Source of the DNA: Andalucia godoyi
Lineage: Eukaryota; Discoba; Jakobea; Jakobida; Andaluciidae
Direction: 5' to 3'
DNA length: 64,000 bases
Assembly: GCA_009859145.1 (NCBI GenBank)
Contig: VRVR01000032.1
Coordinates: forward strand, 28,854 to 92,853
Under the pieces are notes generated by a model that was given only the letters and a program-made list of their open reading frames with translations, did no database searches and had not been told where the DNA came from. Numbering within the stretch: the stretch's first letter is position 1; each line of letters opens with the position of its first letter. Both the position numbers and the translations under genes were made by a program. Shown here piece by piece: positions 29,304 to 38,993 of the stretch.

Positions 29304-30326
29304 TTTTTCCACTTCCCTTTTTCAATTACGTGTTTGTGGAGTACAAGAAAAGATTGGACAGCGGATGCACCAAAAAAAAAAAAAAAAAGTATGCAGCGCA
29401 AACACAAACAAATTAATTTAAAATGCGTATATACACAAGCAAAATAACCAAACAGACAAAATAGAAGGCCACACAACTTCTTTCAATCGTGAAACTGCAC
29501 AAGCTGCACGAAAAGCGTTCCCCTGGCATTGTCTCGCAGAGCCTTGGGTCTCCAATACGAAGGAAAACGAGGTGCGTTTTATGGAAACAGGTCTTTTTAT
29601 ATTTATTTTATATATTTTTACAGTAACGTCAAGCTGTGTCTATTCCCATTTTCAGTTGTCGGACGTCAGCGCACGCATAGGAGCATGAGAAATTGTCATA
29701 TTTGGTGACGACGGCGTTCAGAAGCATAGCAAGTTGGCTCGGCTGCACCGTGGAGGACAACTGCAACTGCATGAGCTGGCAGATGGGGGGAACTGCTCAT
29801 TTGCCTTCAAACATGACGGAACACCAAGGACGCTCCAAGGACGCTCTAAAACATGGTCTGTGATGGCGATGCAACACTGAGTATGGAAAGTCAGCAAGGA
29901 TTTGCCATGCGTGATGTACCATGCAGGCCGCTCGCCAAAACATGAATCATGATTGGCCATCGGGCTAAGCTGTCCCCGAAGACAGATTCAATTTGGGATG
30001 AGCACCAACTCCTCAATGCAGATTGCTCTGCATCAAAGGGTCGTCGCAACCACGAGTATCTTGGTTCTCGGCATCTGCGGGCATGGCTGGTTTTGAGTTT
30101 GTTGGGAAGATCCCTTTGTGGAGGAGCCATGCGGTGTTTTCTGTCTTTGATGAAAAAGGTGCTGCTTGAGGGCTCGATTGTAACGAAACACAAACAGAAA
30201 GACAATCAGAAAGAGAAATATCTACGGTCCGACGGACTCTGTGCAGCGGGTAGTTTTCATTCTCTCTCCAACGGTTTTCGTGCGTTTTAATTTCCCTCAC
30301 CTGATTCTCTCCAATAAACAAGGACT
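29304..30326. other. Intergenic region, 1.0 kb, contains repeat R1
   Basis: A divergent gap. It contains an A18 run at about 29371-29388, about 500 bp without recognised features, and repeat R1 copy 1 (29931-30220). No gene is supported. Confidence 0.5.
29931..30220. repeat. Dispersed repeat R1, copy 1
   Basis: A 290-bp segment that recurs at 53169-53458 in the same orientation. As read, the two differ only by two single-base indels (CGCC versus CGCCC near the left end, CAGAAAGAC versus CAGAAGAC near the right end). Short ORFs run on both strands but resemble nothing known. I saw no terminal inverted repeats and no clear target-site duplication. It is probably a recently moved non-autonomous element or solo end of a larger one. 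Confidence 0.9.
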
Positions 30327-31421
30327 ATGACGTTGCTGTTTCGCTCGTCTGGATTTCGGAGGATTTCTCTTTTTGCAGCTCGAAACTGCAGTATCGACAG
30401 CGCGTCTCGATTCTTTATCCCGACATTTCCGCACATTCATCGTCGGTTCGTTCAGAAATCCTCCTTTTCGTCGACCAGTTCAGCAGCACTCCTCCAAATG
30501 ACGACTCTACGCTCATTTCCGGCAAAAAGCAACCCGTCTGCAAGCCTGCAGGTTTCCGAGTACTTTCATAAGCAGTCCAATACGTGGACGTTTATCGTTG
30601 CGTGCTCGGAAACGAAAGAAGCAATGATTGTGGACCCGTGTTTGGAATTTGATGTTCCTTCTGGTCGTATTGGAACGACTTCTGCGGACCAGATCATCGC
30701 AAGCAGCATCGGCATGGGATATCGCGTCAAGTATCTAAATGAAACACACGCGCATGCAGATCATATTACTGCATCTGCGTACATTAAAGAGCGGCTTCTT
30801 GCGGAACATGGCGTCGCAGCAAGTTATGCAATCGGCGAGCGTATTGTGGAGGTGCAGAAGATCTTTGCGGACGTTTTTGACTGGAAAAAGGAGAGTCCTT
30901 CGTTTGTGCCCGATGGCTCCGGCTTCGACAAGCTGTGGAAGGATGGGGACACCTTCAGCATCGGAAATTTCCAGTTCCGATGCCTGCATACTCCTGGACA
31001 CACTCCTGCATGCGTGACGTATGTGTGTGACGACGCCAAAGTCATGTTTGGCGGGGACACTCTTTTCCACGATACATTTGGGACGGCAAGAGCAGATTTT
31101 CCAGGAGGCTCGGCGTCCACGCTCTACGATTCGATCCAAAAGCTGCTGGCTCTTCCGGGAGATTTCACTCTCTTTGTTGGACACGATTATGTCCCAGGTG
31201 GTTCTCAACGCGAATTCTTGTCATGCTCCACAATTGGCGAGGAGCGCGAGAAGAACGTTCACGTGGGTGCAGGCAAAACACGGGAGGAATACATCAAGAT
31301 GAGAACGACGCGAGACGCAGGACTTTCAGTGCCAAACTTGCTGCTGCCTTCAATTCAGGTCAATGCATTGTGCTCGGGCAAGATTCCTCAGCGACTCGTG
31401 ATCCCAGTCAACAAACTATAA
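30327..31421 (+). CDS. Mitochondrial metallo-beta-lactamase-fold hydrolase (persulfide dioxygenase / Blh-like)
   Basis: 364 residues. The first about 55 residues are rich in Arg, Ser and Phe without acids, as in a mitochondrial presequence. The MBL core has THAHADH (metal site), HTPGHTPACVTYV, FGGDTLFHDTFGTARADFPGG and VGHDYVPGG. The C-terminal EEREKN, RTTRDAGL and LLLPSIQVN blocks match the bacterial-type branch better than animal ETHE1. Such enzymes oxidise glutathione persulfide in sulfide catabolism. The protein ends NKL, a possible PTS1, and an internal Met (codon 58, ATG at 30498) lies just after the presequence. Function is by family; dual location is inference. Confidence 0.85.
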   Translation: MTLLFRSSGFRRISLFAARNCSIDSASRFFIPTFPHIHRRFVQKSSFSSTSSAALLQMTTLRSFPAKSNPSASLQVSEYFHKQSNTWTFIVACSETKEAMIVDPCLEFDVPSGRIGTTSADQIIASSIGMGYRVKYLNETHAHADHITASAYIKERLLAEHGVAASYAIGERIVEVQKIFADVFDWKKESPSFVPDGSGFDKLWKDGDTFSIGNFQFRCLHTPGHTPACVTYVCDDAKVMFGGDTLFHDTFGTARADFPGGSASTLYDSIQKLLALPGDFTLFVGHDYVPGGSQREFLSCSTIGEEREKNVHVGAGKTREEYIKMRTTRDAGLSVPNLLLPSIQVNALCSGKIPQRLVIPVNKL

Positions 31422-31825
31422 AACAGCAAACATCCGAAGCGACGGTGCAATAGGAGTAGGCACACGACACTGAGATCCTTTTTTCCCTCCGCTTCTTCTT
31501 CTTTTTTGGTTTTGCGAAACAAAAAGCGTTCTTCATTTCAATTCTTCAATTCAAACCTTCCATTTACTACACCCCTCCGGAAAAGACAATATCTGAAAAG
31601 CATGAGGTCCAAACAGTCGACGGAACACATATGGATGATTCTCGTCCTCTGACGCAAAATTACAATCTTCTCACCTTGCTCGATCTCCATATCCATCCAA
31701 TGCGCAGACACCCTTACGAAGAAAGCAGACTTTCGTCCCTAGGAAGAAGAAAAAGACATCTCCGAAAGCAGCATGAACGGAAAAGAAAAGAAAGAAGAAG
31801 AAAAAAGAGAAAGAAAAAAAAAGGC
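31422..31825. other. Intergenic region, 404 bp
   Basis: A convergent gap between the MBL hydrolase and DnaJ. Purine-rich (AAG)n-like sequence lies at 31780-31825. No gene was recognised. Confidence 0.4.
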
Positions 31826-33235
31826 TTACTGTTGCGCGCACTGAACACGAGGACCTGCTCCGCCTTCTTCTTCGTCGTCCTCGTCGTAAGCCTGGCCACC
31901 GCGTCCCCTGCTTCCGCCATTTCCTCCTGGTGTTCGGTCATCGCGAGAAAACAGCTTCAGCTCGGCATCCTCCGTATCCTTGAGTTCCGCAGGAGACAAG
32001 ACGGTCTTGCCTCCAAGCAGCTGAATAAGCAACGCAGCCTGCTGGTCGCCGATCGACTTCGGGAAGTCAATGGTGAAACGGACGAACAAGTTGCCGCGCT
32101 CAAACGGTGATCCGTGTCTGGGCATACCCTCTCCGTGGATGGTGCGGATTTCGCTGGGCTGAATGACGTTACCCTTTGGAGACCTGCAAACCAGCTTTCT
32201 TCCGTCCAGATGGGTGACCAGGAATTCGGCGCCCGTCAAAGCATCCGCAAGCGAGATCGACTTTTCGATGACAAGATCGTTTCCTTGTCTCTTGAACAAC
32301 TTGTGCTCCTGCTGCTCAATAACCAGCACGACATCGCCCGGCTGCAGATCCGGTGTCTGATCGGCCTCTCCAGAAAACTTGAGCTTCTGGCCGTTGGACA
32401 TGCCCTTATCGACATTGACTTCAAGGATCTTTTTCTCCTGCACAACCTTGTCTCCCTTGCACTCCGTGCACCTGAACTTCGAGTCGATCGACTTGCCCTG
32501 TCCTTTGCACTCCTGGCAAGCAGCCTGTACCTGCTGCGCAATTCCAGGTCCGATTCGCTGCACGAACACCTTGAATCCCTGGCCATTGCACCCAGCGCAA
32601 GTCTTGACAGCATCCGCCTTTGATGCGCCGATTCCAGAGCAGGTCTGGCAGATCCGCGAACGAGTAATCGCAAGCTTACGAGTAGCACCATTGTACAACT
32701 CCTCCAAAGTAACCTTCAACGCAAAGGTGATGTCGTCCGACTTTGCAGGTCCACGACGACCGCGTCCGCCTCCGAACATTCCGCCTCCGAACAATGAGCT
32801 GAAAAGATCGTCTGCTCCTGAAAAGCCACCGGCCCCAGGTCCGCCTCCCTTCAAAGCCTCTTCGCCGTACTGGTCATACAAACGGCGCTTCTCCGCATCC
32901 TGAAGAACTTCATACGCCATCGAAATCTCCTTGAACTTGTCGCCGGCCTCGGGATTCTTATCCGGATGGAACTGCATCGCCAGCTTTCGGTACGCCTACA
33001 GACAGCAACGACGACAACAAAACAAAAAACAAAACAAAAAGAAGGAAGAAAAGAAGAGGAGGGAAAAAACAATGCACAATTAGTCATCAGGTTGCTCAGT
33101 CAAGAATCCAAAAGACGACAACAATTATAGCAATGCAAACGCTCGGAAAACGCTCGGAAAGCATACCTTTTTGATTTCGCCATCAGAGGCGTCCTTCGAG
33201 ACACCAAGAATGTCGTAAAGTCTGGTATCAGGCAT
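31826..33235 (-). CDS. DNAJA: Type I DnaJ (Hsp40) co-chaperone, farnesylation box, one intron
   Basis: Exon 1 is 33235-33167 (23 codons, [20 protein letters not shown] and IKK). The intron is 33166-32996 with donor GTATGC and acceptor TAG, phase 0. Exon 2 is 32995-31826. The product is about 412 aa. Domains: J domain with HPD at residues 33-35; Gly/Phe-rich region with [12 protein letters not shown]; four zinc-finger repeats ([31 protein letters not shown]); client-binding C-terminal domains; and a C-terminal CAQQ. The tail fits a CaaX farnesylation box like that of yeast Ydj1. It works with cytosolic Hsp70 in folding and protein import. The intron splits the J domain just before helix II. 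Confidence 0.96.
32996..33166 (-). other. Intron of DnaJ gene (171 bp)
   Basis: Donor GTATGC, acceptor TAG, phase 0. The 3' half is T/G-rich on the coding strand (TTTTGTTTTG units). It is fixed by J-domain homology on both sides. Confidence 0.92.
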
Positions 33236-34215
33236 TTGCAATATTGACACAGGAAAAGACGGTCCAAGAAGTGAGTATCCGCCAGTGCACAAAATACATG
33301 AAGAGAAAGAGAGAGAGAGAGAGAGAGAAAAGAAGGGAGAAAAATAAACGAAAAGGAAAAAACGAAAAGGAAAGAAAGACAGGAGTCACAGAAGCAAAAA
33401 AGGGACGGAATTGATGAATGGAGAGCGAAGAACGGTGATTTGATTCAAGGTCCCGCATGGTGATGATGTCATCAAGGCCAAGCCCCGAGGAGCCCAGCAT
33501 CAATTGAATGTTTCCCACATCCACTTGAGCTACAGTACTTTGCATCGAAATTAAACACGATAAGAACCGTTCAATAGTTTTGGTCAACGCTTCCACTGCA
33601 CACTAACCACGGATAATCATCGCTGATCACCCATAATCAATGCTGCACCCCAACAAAATGCACAGCATGATTGGGAAGGGGGGTAGGCCCCAACACGCCC
33701 CTCGGCATGAGCGACGTTCCCAAGATAGATGTTGCGTTGCATGGACAATAAAAATAAAAATAAAGAAATGGAACGAGCGTCGCTGTGCGGGAATGCAACG
33801 CGGCGGCGTATGTATAGGGATTTCATGATCAAAATGGGGCCAAACGAATCGTGCATCGTGTGACGGAGCTGCTAAGATAGCAAACGCGTGCGCATGCGCA
33901 TGGTGCGTGGCAATGGTTCTGTTTTACGTGCGCTTTAGATTGCTTCATCATATCGCAATAGGTGGCAACGGTTTCGACTTCTTTTACATTTTTGTTTTAT
34001 CATTTTTTAATTATTTTTTTATTATGGCGTTTGAGATTCTTGTCGTTGCATTTCACCCAACAAAAAACCTGTGGGTGCTAGTGGATTCCATTGGATACTG
34101 ATCAGGTGACCTAGCTCGAGTATTGGATCCGCACGCGGCACATTTCGTCGTCGTTGTTGTCGCTGCTGCGGTTGTTGTTCGCTGTTCATTACGCGTTCGG
34201 AGCATTGGTTGAACG
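33236..34215. other. Intergenic region, 980 bp
   Basis: A divergent gap. It contains a (GA)n tract at 33307-33328 (about 72-93 bp upstream of the DnaJ ATG), repeat R2 copy B (33672-33743) and AT-rich DNA. No gene was recognised. Confidence 0.5.
33672..33743 (+). repeat. Dispersed repeat family R2, copy B (partial)
   Basis: About 72 bp matching R2 copy A: GGGAAGGGG, then TAGGCCCCAACACGC, then AGATAGATGTT. It matches the segment present in copy A but missing from copy C, and is the most diverged copy. Confidence 0.55.
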
Positions 34216-34683
34216 ATGGATCAAAGCGGATTTTCACGTTTGCTGAGCAGCAGTGCTTCATCATGTCGAGCTCCTCTGAATGAAGACCACATTCGAATGC
34301 TTTCAAAACACTTGTTTGAAAAGATATCCGTGTATTTTGTGTCGGACAGCAACGAACTGCGGGAAAGGATCGTGCAGGAACAAATGCACTCGAGAGAAAA
34401 GAGGAAGTTCTTGGAGGAAATGTGCAAGAAGCAATTGGAAGACGCTCGGATTGCGTTTAAAGTGCAACTCGACGACGAACTTCGGAAGCAAAAGGAAACC
34501 ATTTATCGCGAGATAGAACGGCAGATGAATGAGAAAATGCATGCTCAGTTGAAGAAGATCTTGGATGAACTGCGTCACCTGCGGGAGGAGTATGAAGCTT
34601 TAAAGTCAAGGGTTGTTGCGATTGGAACTGAGCTTTCAGATGAAGCACTTCTGCGCAGGATTTTCGAAGAAATGAGCAAATGA
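34216..34683 (+). CDS. Small coiled-coil protein, in frame with the next ORF
   Basis: 155 residues, starting MDQSGFSRLLSSSASSCR. From about residue 40 it is almost entirely charged heptad-like helix (REKRKFLEEMCKKQLEDARI, LKKILDELRHLREEYEALKS). I recognise no family. It ends GAAATGAGCAAATGA, and the very next codon is the ATG of the following coiled-coil ORF in the same reading frame. So this may be the N-terminal part of one larger protein interrupted by a single TGA (readthrough, sequencing error or disabling mutation), or the first cistron of a two-cistron message. See the matching finding. Confidence 0.7.
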   Translation: MDQSGFSRLLSSSASSCRAPLNEDHIRMLSKHLFEKISVYFVSDSNELRERIVQEQMHSREKRKFLEEMCKKQLEDARIAFKVQLDDELRKQKETIYREIERQMNEKMHAQLKKILDELRHLREEYEALKSRVVAIGTELSDEALLRRIFEEMSK

Positions 34684-36069
34684 ATGCCTGTTTCACCAGA
34701 AATGGCTCTGAAGCTGCTGGAAGAAAACAAGGAGCTTAAAGACATGGTTGTTCGCCAGCAACGGCATATCTATGCGCTGAAGGAACGGATTGCGGAACTC
34801 GAAGCGCTGCTTCCTTCCCTCATGAGCGAGCTTGATTTGCTGCGAGCCAAGCAGCAAGAATTGGAAGCAATGGTGCAGAGCTTGCAAGGTCAGGTAGCTG
34901 GACTGGAGGATCAGAATTCGTCTCTGCGAAAGAAGTTGCTGGACGAGCAGAGCAAAGTTGCAGAATTGCAGAGAGGAGTGTTGAAATTGCAACAGGAGAA
35001 GAAGCAGTTGGAATTACGGCTTGCAAATGCCGAGAAATCCATCAAGCTGCTCACGGACAAAATCCACGACATGGCAGACTTGCGGAGCAGCAATGATGAG
35101 CAACTGCTACAACAAGCGGATATGTTTGATGCAATCATTGCCATCAAGAACGCGGAGATTCAGCATCTCCATGCTACTCTCCAAGAACTGCGCCAGTATG
35201 TATGGAATGTCGATGATATGTACACCTTCAAATTTCGAGGGGTTTTGCATGGTGACGCTGACCCGGAAAAGATCCCGAGTAGTGCCATCCCGAACTCGAC
35301 GAGATCGCTGGTTGAAATGGACCAGCGGCTGGCCATTCGATTGTCTTCGCGCCCGGTCTCACCCAATTCTGGATCGCAATGCGACGCCCTGTCTTCATTT
35401 GCCTCTCGAAACCCATCCCGCGTTCCATCTGTCTCCACCACGCCTCGAACTGCGCGAAGTCCCAGGTCATCGAGCCCTCGTGTCCCAATGTCGACCCTCC
35501 CTGTCAATGCAAACATTAATTCGATGATCAATTCTGCGCGCAAAAACTACGAAGTGCATCAATTGATCCATGTCGACCACTCCGAAGGACTAGCTGCAGC
35601 AAAAGACACGAGTAAGAAGATCAAGAGCCATGAGACAGAGCTTGGGAGGGATCTTCGCGGAGAAGGACACGAGTCTTCGCCGCCACCGTCGCGGAAGACG
35701 CCTTCTGTGAACACTCGCGACCAGATTGCGATACCGTTGCTCGCATTGCACAAGGTTAAGCCACCGGCAATTTCTCCTCCGAGTTCATCGCGCGAGAATC
35801 CAGCCCCCTCGTTTCGATCAATAAGCACCATAGCATCGCAGGTCTCCTCTGCGGTCCCCACAACTGAGACTGGAGTCCCAACATCCAGAAGGACAACCCC
35901 GCGGACAGCCGAACCGAATCTCAAAGATCTCGATCCACAGTTCGAATCGTTCTTGCGCAGCAAGCTTCAAGCAGCGCTCGCCTTCGAAGGGGACTCACGC
36001 GGCGCCGTCCCTGAACGGCCTGCTGGAGAAAAGCCGGTGTCCCAAGCTCGTCGTCTGGTCTCGAGATGA
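34684..36069 (+). CDS. Coiled-coil protein with disordered C-terminus
   Basis: 461 residues from the ATG that immediately follows the TGA of the upstream ORF, same frame. Residues 5-165 are continuous coiled coil rich in Leu, Gln and Glu (LLEENKELKDMVVRQQRHIY and following, KKQLELRLANAEKSI). A short conserved-looking segment around residue 185 (MYTFKFRGVLHGDADPEKIP) follows, then a Ser/Pro/Arg-rich disordered region including SSRPVSPNSG, RTARSPRSSSPR and RTTPRTAEP. The protein ends LVSR. Likely cytoskeletal or basal-body related by composition and neighbours, but no family was recognised. Confidence 0.8.
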   Translation: MPVSPEMALKLLEENKELKDMVVRQQRHIYALKERIAELEALLPSLMSELDLLRAKQQELEAMVQSLQGQVAGLEDQNSSLRKKLLDEQSKVAELQRGVLKLQQEKKQLELRLANAEKSIKLLTDKIHDMADLRSSNDEQLLQQADMFDAIIAIKNAEIQHLHATLQELRQYVWNVDDMYTFKFRGVLHGDADPEKIPSSAIPNSTRSLVEMDQRLAIRLSSRPVSPNSGSQCDALSSFASRNPSRVPSVSTTPRTARSPRSSSPRVPMSTLPVNANINSMINSARKNYEVHQLIHVDHSEGLAAAKDTSKKIKSHETELGRDLRGEGHESSPPPSRKTPSVNTRDQIAIPLLALHKVKPPAISPPSSSRENPAPSFRSISTIASQVSSAVPTTETGVPTSRRTTPRTAEPNLKDLDPQFESFLRSKLQAALAFEGDSRGAVPERPAGEKPVSQARRLVSR

Positions 36070-36334
36070 TCAAAATGACCGCGCATTTGTGCGGTAACAA
36101 AACCAGCCAACCATACTATTATTTATCAACCCAAAGAAATTCCACTGCGAATCATCGAATAGAAACTGGAAACAAAAATTCTTGATTTCAAGAAAGGAAT
36201 TAAAGAAGCATTGAAGTTTTAAATTTTAAATTTTAATTTTAAATAAAAATAAAATACAAATACAAAAATAAAAATAAAAATTGGACATCATCTATGCAGA
36301 AACAAAGATCTTCTCCAATATCTTTAGGCAACTC

Positions 36335-37921
36335 TTAACGGGTGGACAGAATGCGATCCTTGTTCATCATCGCAATAATCATTTGGCGACGATGCTCCGG
36401 ATTGGAGGTGTCAAACAGTACAGGATCGAATCCGTGCGCAGGAGGGCAGTATGCAGAACCAGGGCGGCTTGTCCGTGCCAACTGAGCTCCTGAACTATTC
36501 CGAGATGGCACACGGGGAGTATTTCGCAGCAACCCGTTATTCTTGCGAAGCGCATCTTCGGCGACGATGTTGATGTCTGGAGCCTGAGGATCGGAAAGCA
36601 GGGAGAACCCAAGCTCTCGAGAGTACATCCCATTTCGAGAGCCTGTGCGTTCTTCTCGGTTTCGAGAAATCTCGTCCTCCAACCTTTCGATCATCCTATG
36701 GGACGCCGGAGAAGACATAATTGGATCCGACTTTCCCAGATGGAACGATCCGGTGCGCGCCGGGCGAAACTTGCGTACCTGCGTACCGTGCAGCGACTGG
36801 ATGGCCCTGCTAGACACGCTTCTCTTGGAGAGATCTGCGGTATCATCATCTCCGGATAGATCTGTGGAAGCGAGGGGAAACCTCTGACCAAAGGACACAC
36901 TCGGCCCAATGGACGGAGATTGGCGCGGCCTCTCCAGAATGTAGTGGGATGCAGTTGACGGCGGCGGCGACACTGCTCGCTGCGAATCACGGTGCGAAGA
37001 GGGAACTAAAAAACCAACCTTTCGCGGTGTTTTCGGACGGCGAGGAGCTCGAGACTGTGAAAAGGATCCTCTGGGAGAAATGGACTTTGGGAACGAATAG
37101 ACAACGGAGTCAGGATTTCGCAAGCCAGAGTACATTCCATCCACAAAACAAGGGGACTCTTCTTGCAATCCCGTTTCTTGAGAATTCACTACAAACGCAA
37201 TGTCTTCGGCTTTTCGGAATGTCTCCTGTACACGCGACACCGTCTTTTGGAGCCTTTTGATCTCTGCGAGTTCTCCTCGCGCGGAGAGTCGTTCCCACAC
37301 AGGCAGCGAATCGATCTTCTTTTCGAGGAGCAAAACCTTCTCCTGGAACAGTCTTTCTGTTTTATGGTCAGCGCTTGGTCCAGCGCGCAGCAGCTTGCTC
37401 AAATTCAGCTTTGGAACGATTGCGAGATCCGCCGACAAAGCGCTGGTCCTTCTCGAACGACCCGACGACGCCGGTCGCGTGGCGGCATCAGGTGGTGCCT
37501 GTGGGATCGACCTTATGAACAGAACATCCAGATGCGCTGCATTCTTGTCCTTTACGGTCCCGTTTGACGCGTGAGAAGGATCCACAGCTTTCTGCAAAGC
37601 AAGTCCGCTCCTGCTCTGCTCATCACCATCACCACGAACAGCAGCCTTGCTGTCTTTGATGTACTTTCGAAGATCTGGATTTGCAATGGGCACCGAAGAG
37701 GACACAAGGAGCGAATACTGGTTAGTACCAGGCATTGTCGAGGTCATCTGCGTCTGCGAAGCAGATGCAGATGCAGATGCAGAGGAGGCTTGTAAGGCTT
37801 CGGATTTGGGAGAGGGAGGAATAAGTAAGTGTTCCACAGAGAGCTCTGCGGGCTGTTCGGCGCTCCGCCATGGTCCATGCATGCCAGCAGACCACGGCCT
37901 GCTGCGTCGAGAGCTCAACAT
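36335..37921 (-). CDS. Hypothetical Ser/Arg-rich protein with R-P-x-S motifs
   Basis: 528 residues starting MLSSRRSRPWSAGMHGPW. Mostly disordered, with a short SA repeat (SSASASASASQ) encoded by GCAGAT repeats. One helical segment lies around residues 190-245 (LFQEKVLLLEKKIDSLP and following), and a possibly folded C-terminus carries the Pro/Gly segment AYCPPAHGFDPVLFDTSNPE. R-P-x-S motifs occur as SRPWSA, TRPASS and SRPGSA. I recognise no family. The motif is shared with the Fused kinase and the armadillo protein nearby, which suggests a shared partner. The open frame continues 19 codons upstream without ATG. Confidence 0.7.
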   Translation of the reverse strand: MLSSRRSRPWSAGMHGPWRSAEQPAELSVEHLLIPPSPKSEALQASSASASASASQTQMTSTMPGTNQYSLLVSSSVPIANPDLRKYIKDSKAAVRGDGDEQSRSGLALQKAVDPSHASNGTVKDKNAAHLDVLFIRSIPQAPPDAATRPASSGRSRRTSALSADLAIVPKLNLSKLLRAGPSADHKTERLFQEKVLLLEKKIDSLPVWERLSARGELAEIKRLQKTVSRVQETFRKAEDIAFVVNSQETGLQEESPCFVDGMYSGLRNPDSVVYSFPKSISPRGSFSQSRAPRRPKTPRKVGFLVPSSHRDSQRAVSPPPSTASHYILERPRQSPSIGPSVSFGQRFPLASTDLSGDDDTADLSKRSVSSRAIQSLHGTQVRKFRPARTGSFHLGKSDPIMSSPASHRMIERLEDEISRNREERTGSRNGMYSRELGFSLLSDPQAPDINIVAEDALRKNNGLLRNTPRVPSRNSSGAQLARTSRPGSAYCPPAHGFDPVLFDTSNPEHRRQMIIAMMNKDRILSTR

Positions 37922-38694
37922 CAGGCCAATATTACCAAAATTGCACTCGGAAGCATTGGGGGGAAACCGCCAAAACAAAACAAAATCGACATTTCCAAGT
38001 TTTTAAAAACCAAATTGAAACTGCAAAGAAACACCTGAGTAAACATCGTTAGTAGTAGTTTCCAATAATCAAAAAGCGGGCATTTTCACTGAATAACGGT
38101 GATCAGTATAATGTGCAGCAGCTGGAAGCACTACTGTAACATCACGTGTCATCGATAATCACCGGTAGCCGATTCCTTTTTCTTTTATGTTTCTGTGTTC
38201 ACATTTTCAACCCTCCAACCCAAACCGTATCTCCAGTTGCATCAATCGCTGCAACTGAGGACACGAAAGCGCCTGCTGCTAGGGCCGTCAGCATCAAAAT
38301 GCACCCTTCTCAGGAACAACGTGAGGCGTGCTGGGGCCTATCCCCTTCCCGGCAACGGGATGCAAAACTGGATATGCATGTCTATTCGTAGATATGCATG
38401 TTCAGTGTGCAATGTACGCGATTCAAAAATGAGGTCTCACTCTCAAAACATCCGACTTGACACTCAGCATCAAGGCTCAAGCCATCCATCTTTTTCGTTC
38501 TTTTCGTCTCTCTTTGCGTGTTCCTTGGAGCCCTTTTGGAGGAAAGGGGCTTCGTTTTTTTCACAGTTGTTTTTCATCTTTCAAAATTCAAATGCACACT
38601 TTGCGATAATCTTCTCTTGATTTTGTTAGTGTTATCATTATTATTATTGATTTTACAAAATTTAAAGGGTTCCTGTTGAAAACTTGCTTGAATC
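37922..38694. promoter_or_regulatory. Divergent intergenic region, 773 bp
   Basis: Lies between the R-P-x-S protein and Fused kinase. It contains R2 copy C (38269-38431) and AT-rich DNA close to the Fused start. No other gene was recognised. Confidence 0.5.
38269..38431 (-). repeat. Dispersed repeat family R2, copy C (inverted)
   Basis: About 163 bp matching R2 copy A on the opposite strand: CTAGGGCCGTCAGCATCAAA, GCCTATCCCCTTCCCGG, and ATATGCATGTTCAGTGTG. It lacks about 75 bp present in copy A. Confidence 0.7.
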
Positions 38695-38962
38695 ATGTTG
38701 GATAATTATCATGTGTTGGAGCTCATTGGAGAAGGCTCGTTTGGCAAAGTATACAAAGGCCGCAGAAAAGGATGTGGCCAAATCGTCGCCATGAAGTTCA
38801 TCAACAAGTCAGGCAAGTCGGAAAGAGATGTCCGTTCTCTGCGATCTGAAATCGAGATCTTACGCGGTCTTGACCACTCTTCGATCATCATGCTTCTGGA
38901 CTCTTTTGAAACCAAGAATGAATTTGTCGGTATGTGTCCTCTGGCTGGAATTATCCGTTTGA

Positions 38963-38993
<31 letters not shown>

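Noticed and set aside
29371-29388. A18 run as a retroposon poly(A) tail
   Set aside because: No adjacent retroposed gene or target-site duplication; it lies in the 5' flank of an SDR on the other strand.
29949-30220. Protein-coding gene inside repeat R1
   Set aside because: ORFs exist on both strands in both copies only because the copies are nearly identical; neither has a recognisable domain or independent conservation.
34660-34700. Selenocysteine at the in-frame TGA
   Set aside because: The TGA is followed by ATG at a coiled-coil junction, not a redox site, and I saw no obvious SECIS-like hairpin after 36069; readthrough or reinitiation is simpler.
34611-34700. Intron removing the in-frame TGA (GTTGTT...CAG)
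   Set aside because: The donor GTTGTT does not match the GTATG donors of the other introns, and it would delete good coiled-coil sequence.
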